A stretch of DNA of 64,000 nucleotides, taken from contig CAWAFI010000026.1 in assembly GCA_963781285.1 (NCBI GenBank), positions 147,481 through 211,480 on the forward strand, in the 5' to 3' direction. The notes under the pieces were generated by a model. It worked only from the letters and a program-made list of their open reading frames with translations. It was not told the DNA's origin and did not search any database. Numbering within the stretch: the first letter of the stretch is position 1; the number at the start of each line of letters is the position of its first letter. Source of the stretch: CAIWHR01 sp963781285 (GTDB taxonomy: Bacteria; Pseudomonadota; Gammaproteobacteria; Burkholderiales; Casimicrobiaceae). Of the stretch, positions 44,209 to 52,138 are shown piece after piece. Made by a program: the position numbers and the translations under genes.

Positions 44209-45197
44209 CCAGGCTGCGGCTCACTTTCGCGTGCTGGGACTGCGACCGCACCCGTGCGCTGGCCGACGGCAGCGTGCGGCCGGAGGGCATCGAACTCAAC
44301 TGCCTGAACCTGCACGTCGAGGAGATCTTTTTCCGGATGCTGCGCCACCATGAGTTCGACGTCGCCGAGATGTCGTTGTCCTCGTATGCGGTTTCGGCCG
44401 CCCGTGACGAACCACCGTTCATCGCGATCCCGATCTTTCCATCGCGGTTCTTCCGCCAGTCCTGCATCTTCGTGTCCGCAAAGAGCGGCATTCGCGAGCC
44501 GCGGGACCTGATCGGCAGGCGCGTAGGCGTCCCCGAGTATCAGATGACCGCACCGGTGTGGATCCGCGGCATCCTGCAGGACGAGTACGGCGTCGATCCG
44601 ACCAGCGTCGACTACCGGACCGGCGGGGAGGAGGAGCCGGGACGCGACGAAAAGCTCGCACTCGACTTGCCTGCGAAGTTCAGGGTGAGGCGCATCGCGC
44701 CAACGCAGACGCTTGCGGGCATGCTGGCCGACGGCGAGATCGACGCACTCCATACCGCACGCATTCCGTCGACGTTCCGCACGCGCCCGGACGCGGTCCG
44801 GCGCCTGTTCGAGAACTACGTCGACGTGGAGCGGGACTATTTTCGCCGTACCAGGATCTTTCCCATCATGCACACGGTGGTGATTCGCCGTGATGTCTAT
44901 CGTGCAAATCCGTGGATCGCCCGGTCGCTGTTCAAGGCATTCACCGAGGCCAAGCGGCGAGCCCTTGAAAACCTCTACACGACGTCGTCGCTGGCGACGA
45001 TGCTGCCGTGGCAGATCGCGCATGTCGAGGAGGTGCGGCAGGAAATGGGCGAAGACTGGTGGCCCTACGGCCTGGACCCGAATCGCCATGTGCTCGACAC
45101 GTTCCTGCGCTATCACCACGAACAGGGATTATCGTCGCGCCGGCTCCTGCCCGAGGAGCTGTTCGCACCGGAGACGCTCGAAGGCTTCAAGATCTGA
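44205..45197 (+). CDS. 4,5-dihydroxyphthalate decarboxylase-like / ABC substrate-binding-fold protein
   Basis: This 330-residue protein has the Pht5-like pattern: LTFACWDCDRTRALADGSVRPEGIELNCL at the N terminus, FDVAEMSLSSYAVSAARDEPPFIAIPIFPSRFFRQS, and the C-terminal WPYGLDPNRHVLDTFLRYHHEQGLSSRRLLPEELFAPE. Family members include phthalate-pathway decarboxylases but share a type 2 periplasmic-binding fold, and there is no signal peptide here. The function is therefore enzymatic or sensory in an aromatic or organic acid pathway. AGGAGA precedes ATG 44205. Confidence 0.85.
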   Translation: MTRLRLTFACWDCDRTRALADGSVRPEGIELNCLNLHVEEIFFRMLRHHEFDVAEMSLSSYAVSAARDEPPFIAIPIFPSRFFRQSCIFVSAKSGIREPRDLIGRRVGVPEYQMTAPVWIRGILQDEYGVDPTSVDYRTGGEEEPGRDEKLALDLPAKFRVRRIAPTQTLAGMLADGEIDALHTARIPSTFRTRPDAVRRLFENYVDVERDYFRRTRIFPIMHTVVIRRDVYRANPWIARSLFKAFTEAKRRALENLYTTSSLATMLPWQIAHVEEVRQEMGEDWWPYGLDPNRHVLDTFLRYHHEQGLSSRRLLPEELFAPETLEGFKI

Positions 45198-45208
45198 TGC
45201 GTTGATCG

Positions 45209-45321
45209 ACACTCGGGGACGATCTCGCCGCGGCGTCGGCGACGGCAGAGCGCGCGTCACGTGAGACACTCGGGGACGATCTTGCGCGGCGTCGGCGACG
45301 GCAGAGCGCGCGTCACGGTGA
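45209..45321. repeat. 57-bp tandem direct repeat
   Basis: A unit starting ACACTCGGGGACGATCT and ending GCGCGCGTCAC occurs twice head to tail (45209-45265 and 45266-45321) with few differences. It spans the convergent gap and touches the last codons of the next minus-strand gene, where the second copy provides the stop region. Confidence 0.85.
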
Positions 45322-47139
45322 GCGATCGCCATCCGAGATTCCCCAGCGCCCGAGCGTGTGATTCGGCGCGCCACCGCGGATGTCATGGAGAGAAGCCGCG
45401 CGGTCCGGGCCGGATAACGTTCCGTCAAGTGCTGCAGGCGCGATGGCCGCGAGGCCGGCGCGCGTGTCGGCAGATGAAATCGCCTGCCGCAGCACGTCGG
45501 CATCCGCCCAGACAGGGACGCCCGTCGTGATGCGCAGATAGATGCGGCCGGATGCCTGATCGACGAAGTTGACTTCGCGGAAGCGGCGGATGCACTCGTG
45601 GAGGAACGCCGCGTTCTTCTCCGGCGCCAGAAGCCCCGCATCGCCATAGAGCAACTCCGGCGCCGTGGCGCCGATGTCGATCCGGCGAAAGCGTTCGATG
45701 TCCAGCATGCCTTTGACGTCCAGTACGTTCAACGTGTCGTTCCACCCGAAGGCCACCGTCCGCGGGCGCTCTCCCAGCGGCACGCTGTTGTCGAGAAACT
45801 CGAAATGCACGCGCTTATCCGCACGCGCGATCCACGTGAAGAAGAGCTGTGGCATTCCCGAATAAGCCTCGACGGCGTGAGCCAGCGTGTCGTCGACCGC
45901 CTTGTAGCGACCGACATCGAGCCCGCGCTTCCATGCACGCTCGACGAGCGACGCGGGTGGTGTGATCATGAAGAAGAGGTAGACGATGTGGCCGAATCGC
46001 GTCAGCAGGTTGCTGCCCGCCTCGTGGGAATCCGGTGCGAAGCTGTCGAAGCGGAAGCGGTCGATCAGCAGATGCGACATCGCGCCGTGCTCGGCTTTGC
46101 GCGCCATGTAGCGGTCGAGCTTGTGGTCGACGATCTGCAGTTCTTCCCCGGTGAACGCACCCGCATATTTGTAGTCGGGCCCCAGGCTCGCGTAATCCAG
46201 CAGTTGCTTGCGCCAGATGTCCGGGCTGATCAGCGCGAATTCGCTCCATTGCACGCCGATGTCGGCGGCAAGTCTCCTTTGCAGCGGGCGCAGCGTGCTC
46301 TTGCCGGAGGCAGACGGCCCCTTGGTGTTCATGACGACGGGTTGCTCCTGCCGCGGTAGTAATGCATAGCCTTCGCGTTCCGCGGCCATCGCCACGAGCG
46401 GGTCGATCAAGCGTCCAATTTCGTCGCTGCCCCAGTCGTTGCAGGCAATGTCGGTCGCCAGTGCCGCGATCAGCTTGCGGCCGCCCCAGATGCGGCCATG
46501 GCGGACGACCAGTGCCGAGACGACCTTCACCAGCGCGCGGGCGGCGGCTTTCTCCATCCCGTCGCCGGCCGCGAGCGCCTTGCGCTCCCAGTCGGCGACG
46601 AGCCGCCGCTCTCGATCGGCACTTGACTCCGCAGGTGGCGTACTCGCGGAACGCGAGGTGAACAGTCCGAACAGGCTGCGTTTCGAGCGTTGCGGTGTCT
46701 GCGCGTTCGGAGCCTCCGCCGCGGGAAGCAAGGCGGAAAGTTCGGTCTCTATCACCGCCGAGACGTCCCGTCTCACGGCATCATAGGTCGCCGCGATCGC
46801 GTTCCGCTCCGGCTCGACGTAGCGGGTAAGGATGCAGCGCGTGATCTCGCGAAAATTGATGCCGAGGTCTTCGATCTTCGATCCATCCGGCACGGAGAGA
46901 TCCGCGGTCACACGAATCAGCAGCTCATGCAGGGCCAGCCGCTGCGGCTGGAAGGCCACGAGCTCGACAAGGTCGAGTCCGGTGAGGTCGCGCAGCTCCT
47001 GCGCCTGGGCGACGCTGGTAAAGACGTGCTCCGGGCGGAAGATCGTGCACAGGCGTCGCAGATGCGCGGGCACCTGCGAGGCGAGCCCCGGATTCCAGGG
47101 GCCGAATTCGATGGTGCGGGCATCGGCAGCGAGGGACAC
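45313..47139 (-). CDS. Uncharacterised 608-residue P-loop protein
   Basis: I do not recognise the full-length family. The N-terminal 250 residues are helical, with a Ser/Pro-rich linker near 145-175. A Walker A motif GPSASGKST is near residue 272, preceded by VVMNTKG. Then follow DIWRKQLLDY, a possible acidic catalytic stretch (SHLLIDRFRFDSF), and an arginine-rich lid (ERAWKRGLDVGRYKAVDD). This resembles zeta-toxin/nucleotide-kinase P-loop folds. A further 150 residues follow with no motif known to me. The gene is monocistronic and divergent from rnhB. A kinase acting on a small molecule or peptidoglycan precursor is only a guess. Confidence 0.7.
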   Translation of the reverse strand: MSLAADARTIEFGPWNPGLASQVPAHLRRLCTIFRPEHVFTSVAQAQELRDLTGLDLVELVAFQPQRLALHELLIRVTADLSVPDGSKIEDLGINFREITRCILTRYVEPERNAIAATYDAVRRDVSAVIETELSALLPAAEAPNAQTPQRSKRSLFGLFTSRSASTPPAESSADRERRLVADWERKALAAGDGMEKAAARALVKVVSALVVRHGRIWGGRKLIAALATDIACNDWGSDEIGRLIDPLVAMAAEREGYALLPRQEQPVVMNTKGPSASGKSTLRPLQRRLAADIGVQWSEFALISPDIWRKQLLDYASLGPDYKYAGAFTGEELQIVDHKLDRYMARKAEHGAMSHLLIDRFRFDSFAPDSHEAGSNLLTRFGHIVYLFFMITPPASLVERAWKRGLDVGRYKAVDDTLAHAVEAYSGMPQLFFTWIARADKRVHFEFLDNSVPLGERPRTVAFGWNDTLNVLDVKGMLDIERFRRIDIGATAPELLYGDAGLLAPEKNAAFLHECIRRFREVNFVDQASGRIYLRITTGVPVWADADVLRQAISSADTRAGLAAIAPAALDGTLSGPDRAASLHDIRGGAPNHTLGRWGISDGDRSP

Positions 47140-47347
47140 CGTCGGGCTCCGTTGGCAGCGAAAGGCAACACAATGGGCGCCGGGAGGATGGCATCGGAAG
47201 CGCGTCTTGGGAAGGGGCCGGCCGGCGACTTCGCTGGGGTGAGCGAGCTCGTGCTCGCCCGGATGCCGCTGTCGTCGACGATCCCGTCGTGCATCCGTAT
47301 CGTGCTAGATTCGCGGACATCAGGTATGGCGGTGGAGAGTGTCCGCA

Positions 47348-48305
47348 ATGGCACGCGGTGTAGACGAACTTTCGATCGACGAGATCCGCCAACGCTATCT
47401 CGAAAACGGGGAACCGGTATCGCCGCGCGATCCTGACCCGCTTGCAGCGAGATTCGCGCCAGGGTGTGCGCCGCCTCTACTTGGCGTTGAAGAAGCGTTT
47501 CGAGCGCGAGCGCGACGAGCGCTTGCGCCTCGAGGCCATGCGCCACTTCGAGCAGCTCCTGTGGAAGTCAGGCGTACGCGACATCGCCGGTGTGGACGAA
47601 GCGGGCGTCGGTCCGCTTGCAGGTCCGGTCGTGGCGGCAGCGGTGATGTTCCCGCCCGAGACCGAGATTGCGGGTGTCGACGACTCCAAGCGGCTCGATC
47701 CGGGGACGCGGGCCGCGCTCGCCCAGGAGATACGTGCCAAGGCTTCGGGTATCGGTGTCGGCACGGCTTCGGTCGAGGAGATCGACAGACTCAACATCTA
47801 TCACGCGGCGCTCCTCGCAATGCGGCGCGCAGTCGAGGCGTTGCCGCGGCGGCCGCAACATGTGCTCGTGGACGCGCGCACGGTGCCGGGGGTCGAGGTC
47901 CCGCAAAACATGTTCTACAAGGGCGATGGCATCAATTTCAGCATCGCCGCCGCTTCGATCATCGCCAAGACCGCGCGCGATCGCATGATGGAGACGCTCG
48001 ACCGCGAACACCCCGGATATGGCTTCGCCACGCACAAAGGCTATGGCACGCCGGAGCATCGTGAAGCGCTGCTGCGCCTCGGACCCTCGGCAGTCCACCG
48101 CATGTCATTCCCCGTGATGCACGAGCTACGCGGCGAATACTGCGCGCTCTTCTATGTGCTCAGGGATAGGCTCGAAGCGGCGCGCACGCGGACAGCGCTC
48201 GACAAATTCGAGACCGAGTTTCGCGCGCAGGCCGAATCTCTCGCCGAGCAGGAATCCAGGAAGCTCCGGCTACTTGTCGCGCGGCGTTGGAGGGCGATCG
48301 GGTAG
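47348..48305 (+). CDS. rnhB: Ribonuclease HII with N-terminal extension; frameshift near 47430
   Basis: The catalytic core is clear: GVDEAGVGPLAGPVVAAAV (with the D-E acidic pair), DDSKRLDPGTR, HVLVDARTVPG and AASIIAKTARDRMM. It removes ribonucleotides from DNA and R-loops. An N-terminal helical extension (DELSIDEIRQRYLENGEPVS, then ILTRLQRDSRQGVRRLYLAL) fits one longer subfamily, but the two parts lie in different frames joined near 47430. The continuous frame alone could start at ATG 47442 and still give a 287-residue enzyme. Confidence 0.88.
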
Positions 48306-48385
48306 CTGGCGTGGGCTCGCACCGTCGGGGTGCGGCCGGCCCTGCGGGCTGGAATGGCCGGTCGCTATGCAACGACACAACCCAG

Positions 48386-50479
48386 TTATCGACGCGAGCG
48401 ACGGCCGGATTTTCGCTTCGCGATGCCGGATTTCTTCGCGGTCGGCGCGCCCTTCGCACGCGCGACAAGCGCCAGTTCGCGCACCCGGCGGATGTCCGCG
48501 TCCGAGAACGGCCCATTGACGCCGGAAATGGCTGCCAGCTTCATGCCGTGCTTCCGGCCGAGACGGTAGATCTCTCGCACCTTCTCCCATTCGATATTGC
48601 GGCCGACGGTGAAATTCTCGAATCGCCCCTCCAGCGCGAGGACGATGGTCTCGGCGAGACAGGCATAGGCGACATTTTCGGGCAGCCCGATGTTTTTCAT
48701 CCGCACGCGTCCAGGCAGCAAGATCTCGCCGGATTCGATCACCAGCACGTCCGGGCGTTTGGCAACTTCGCTGGGAGGCAGATCGAGCGGACGGGCGACG
48801 TCGGTGATCACGCACCCGGGCTTGACCTGCATGATGTCGAGGATCTTCTTGCCAGCCCCGGAGGTCGCGGTCACGATCATGTCCATGCCGGCAATGTCCT
48901 TGTCGGCGCGCGAAGACAGGAACAGCTTGGCGTCGGGGGTCTCCTTCAGGATCGACTCCTTCAGCGAGAGCAGCTTGGCGGTTTCGGGCGACACCAGGTA
49001 GAGCTCTTCGGCGACCATCGCGAGCAGGCGGGCGCAGACCGAGCCGATGGCCCCGGTGGCGCCCACCACCATCGCCTTGAACTGCACTTTTTGTCCGCGC
49101 TTGGGCATGGGCACCAGACCCAGGCGAAGCAGTGCGTCGTGCGCGGCCCATAGTGCACCGGACGCGCTGTAGCTGTTGCCCGTGGTGATCGGCAGTGGCG
49201 CCCGCTTGGACACCGTGAGTCCCGCATCGCCGACGACCTTGGTGAACGCACCCAGACCCATGATCTGCGCTCCGAGGCTCTTGGCGATCCGGGCGGCATC
49301 CAGCAATCGGCGGTACGTGAACTCGGGGCTGTGGCTCATGATTTCGCTGGGTGTCCCGCCCACCGAAATGAGCCAGCCTTCGGCTTCCACGCCGGCCGGC
49401 GACTTGATGCCGGATACCTTCGAATAGACGAACGGAGGGGCGTAGGCCATCACTTTCTCGAGCGTGTCCATGAAGACGGGTGGTGACACTTGGGAAAGCA
49501 ATTCGATGGGCTTCACGTTCTTGAAATACTCCTGCGACAGCGGATGGATCACGAAGGCGAAACGGTTGACGCGCTTGAAGCCGTTGGGATAGATGAGGCG
49601 CGGCTGGAGCTGGAGGTTGGTGACGATCTCCAGGTAGTCGTCCTCGAGAATGTTGTCAGGCGCCTTTTCCGTTGCCGCGATGATCATCGCATCCAGGAGA
49701 CTCGGACTCAGCACGTGGTCGAACAGGGTGGGCGCGCCGTCGACGACCATGGTGACGCCCTTCTTCTTGAATTGCGCGATCCGCCGTTCGTTGACGGTCG
49801 ACGTGATGATGGTCTTGCCACCAAGCTCTTCGGCGCCGAGGGCGTCCAATTCGTGCACGGGCGCCACGATGACGGTCGCATCCTGCATCGCCCGGTGCAG
49901 CACGAACTTCGTCCATGCCTTGATCGGGGCCGAAGTCATCAAGCTGGTCGGAGTCCACTCCAGCACGTAGTGCGCGCCGCTGGTGTAGAGCTCCAGAGCG
50001 TCAAGCGAGGTCAGCATCTTGGGCACGCCGAGTTGAAGCAGGGCATCGGCAAACTCGAGATTCTGCGTGTATTCGGACATGGCCAACGCCAGCTTGTAGT
50101 TGGTCATCCCCGAGAAAAACAGGACTTTGGCGTTGTTGAAATAATCGCCCAGCTTGATCTGGACGTGGCGCAACGCCCATTCCTGCAGGATGTCGCTCAA
50201 CCGTCCGCCGGTGGTGACGGGAATGCGCGTCACCGCGCCTTTCATCGCCGTGCTGTCTTTTTCGACATAGCGCCGCGATCCGACGGTATAGCTGTCCTTG
50301 ACCACCCCGAGCCCGATGGCGTCGGCATGTTGGTCCCAGTGCTTCAGCAGTTTCACGGCCTTCGCCGCGCTGCCGTTTGTGCCCACGCGCCGGACGTTCA
50401 GTTTTTGCCGCAGGAACCGGGCGTCGAACGCGAAGTCCTGATCGCCGGCACCCAGGCTGATGCCGACCACGGTTTTCAT
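48386..50479 (-). CDS. Acyl-ACP-reductase-like dehydrogenase with large N-terminal domain
   Basis: The last 350 of 697 residues resemble cyanobacterial long-chain acyl-ACP reductase: IMGLGAFTKVV, ITTGNSYSASGALWA, nucleotide loop VVGATGAIGSVCARLLA, and NVAYACLAETIVLALEGRFENFTVGRNIEW. The first 330 residues (MKTVVGISLGAGDQDFAF onward) are a separate domain that I cannot name, containing a KVLFFSGMTNYKLALAMSEYTQ segment. The acyl-ACP reductase reaction makes fatty aldehyde. The divergent iron alcohol dehydrogenase could reduce it onward. Substrate and reaction are inference from similarity. Confidence 0.75.
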   Translation of the reverse strand: MKTVVGISLGAGDQDFAFDARFLRQKLNVRRVGTNGSAAKAVKLLKHWDQHADAIGLGVVKDSYTVGSRRYVEKDSTAMKGAVTRIPVTTGGRLSDILQEWALRHVQIKLGDYFNNAKVLFFSGMTNYKLALAMSEYTQNLEFADALLQLGVPKMLTSLDALELYTSGAHYVLEWTPTSLMTSAPIKAWTKFVLHRAMQDATVIVAPVHELDALGAEELGGKTIITSTVNERRIAQFKKKGVTMVVDGAPTLFDHVLSPSLLDAMIIAATEKAPDNILEDDYLEIVTNLQLQPRLIYPNGFKRVNRFAFVIHPLSQEYFKNVKPIELLSQVSPPVFMDTLEKVMAYAPPFVYSKVSGIKSPAGVEAEGWLISVGGTPSEIMSHSPEFTYRRLLDAARIAKSLGAQIMGLGAFTKVVGDAGLTVSKRAPLPITTGNSYSASGALWAAHDALLRLGLVPMPKRGQKVQFKAMVVGATGAIGSVCARLLAMVAEELYLVSPETAKLLSLKESILKETPDAKLFLSSRADKDIAGMDMIVTATSGAGKKILDIMQVKPGCVITDVARPLDLPPSEVAKRPDVLVIESGEILLPGRVRMKNIGLPENVAYACLAETIVLALEGRFENFTVGRNIEWEKVREIYRLGRKHGMKLAAISGVNGPFSDADIRRVRELALVARAKGAPTAKKSGIAKRKSGRRSRR

Positions 50480-50801
50480 TCCATCCCCAATGCAAGAACG
50501 TTACTTGGCGGCCAGGCAAATCGACATGCCGAATCACCGAACCTGACGGACGCTCGGAGTCCGACGCAAGGCAGATCTGGCCGCTGCGCGAACGGTGGAC
50601 CTGGTGCAAATTGTACGGCGATGCGTCGCGCGCCGCGCCCCTTCCGCACTGACCAACGCGACTCGGCGCCGTGTCCTGCGTCACGATGTCGCAGCCGATC
50701 CGCTTCAACCTTAGTAAACTGATCCGCTCGGGAAACGCTGGTCCGCCCGGCCGGTTTGGTGCAAGCTGTTGGTTCCAAGGACGAGATCGCGAGCAGGAAA
50801 G
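50480..50801. other. Divergent intergenic region, no gene seen
   Basis: 322 bp separate the reductase-like gene and the iron alcohol dehydrogenase. It contains a short hairpin (CGGACGCTCGGAGTCCG near 50546) and probable promoters for both genes (a TAGTAAACT near 50711 could serve as a -10 box), but no ORF or RNA that I can support. Confidence 0.4.
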
Positions 50802-52055
50802 ATGATCGAGATGCCGAGCATCGTTGGCGAGGTGGTGCGGTCCGTCGGGTTATCGACGGCGATGCGTGCGGCAGGTGTCGTGACAGGGTTGCTGCCGATT
50901 CCACAGCCGCTGCTGCTGGTCGGCCCGGGATCGAGCCGACGGTTGGGGCAGGCTCTCTGCGGCTTTGGCCACCGGAAGATCCTGATCGTGACAGACCGCG
51001 TCGTTTCCGAGATGGGCCTGCCGAATGCGTTGATCGAGGCATTGTCCGCGGGCCGCACTGCGCATGCCATCTTCGACACGATCACCCCGGACGCACCGAT
51101 CCCGTTGATCGAAGAGGGCATGGCGTTCTACGAGAAGCAGGGGTGTGATGCCATCGTGGCGTTCGGCGGTGGCTCTCCGATGGACGCGGCGAAGACCATT
51201 GCGCTGGCAGTCGCCAACAAGAAGCATCCCCGGCAGTTGGTCGGCTACTTCAAGGGCCTGCGCGCGCCGGCCCCGATCTATGCGGTGCCGACCACCGCGG
51301 GCACCGGTTCCGAGGTGACCGTCGCCGCCGTGGTTTCGGACCCGGAGACCAACAGGAAGCTGGTGATCGCCGACACGCGTCTCGTGCCGACGATGGCGGC
51401 TCTCGATCCCGCGTTGATGACCGGGTTGCCACGCCATGTGACGGCAGCAACCGGCATGGATGCCTTGACGCATGCCATCGAAGCCTTCATTGGCCAGTGG
51501 TCAACCGGCAATACGGATCGTATGGCCCTTGCCGCCGTCGGCATGATCTACGGCAACCTGCGGATCGCCTACAGAAACGGCAAGAGCCTCGCGGCGCGCG
51601 AGCAGATGGCGCTGGCCGCGACCTATGCCGGCTTGGCGTTCACGCGCGCCAATGTCGGCTATGTCCACGCGATCGCCCACCAATTGGGGGGCAAGTACCA
51701 TACGCCGCATGGATTGGCGAACGCGATCATGTTGCCGCAGGTGCTGAAATTCCTGGCTCCCGCCATCACCAAAAAGCTGGCCGTACTGGCGGTCCGGGCC
51801 AACGTCGGAAAGGAAGGGGAGGGGTCGACTGTCCTGGCGAAAAAGTTCGTGGCGTCGGTCGAGGCATTGAACCGGGATCTCGGGATACCGCGGCATCTGG
51901 AGGCGCTGCGTGAGGCCGATATTCCCGAGTTGGCCAAAGCCGCCTGTTGGGAGGCCGATACCAACTATCCTGTGCCACGCTACATGTCACCGAAGACCTG
52001 CGAGAAGCTTCTCCATCAGGTCCTGCCAAAGGATACGCGGCGCAAGAAGCGCTAA
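50802..52055 (+). CDS. Iron-containing alcohol dehydrogenase
   Basis: This 417-residue group III alcohol dehydrogenase has nucleotide motif GGGSPMDAAKTIAL, the segment VPTTAGTGSEVTVAAVVSD, and metal-binding residues in MDALTHAIEAF, YVHAIAHQLGGKYHTPHG. ATG 50802 follows AGGAAAG. Members reduce aldehydes or oxidise primary alcohols. Head-to-head with the acyl-ACP-reductase-like gene it may form a fatty alcohol module. Confidence 0.92.
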   Translation: MIEMPSIVGEVVRSVGLSTAMRAAGVVTGLLPIPQPLLLVGPGSSRRLGQALCGFGHRKILIVTDRVVSEMGLPNALIEALSAGRTAHAIFDTITPDAPIPLIEEGMAFYEKQGCDAIVAFGGGSPMDAAKTIALAVANKKHPRQLVGYFKGLRAPAPIYAVPTTAGTGSEVTVAAVVSDPETNRKLVIADTRLVPTMAALDPALMTGLPRHVTAATGMDALTHAIEAFIGQWSTGNTDRMALAAVGMIYGNLRIAYRNGKSLAAREQMALAATYAGLAFTRANVGYVHAIAHQLGGKYHTPHGLANAIMLPQVLKFLAPAITKKLAVLAVRANVGKEGEGSTVLAKKFVASVEALNRDLGIPRHLEALREADIPELAKAACWEADTNYPVPRYMSPKTCEKLLHQVLPKDTRRKKR

Positions 52056-52138
52056 TGTCCGCACGCAGACGGACGATTCACGGCGCGACGGAATCGGCGG
52101 TCACGCGAGAGCAGCGCGGGCTACGACGGGCTCATGCC

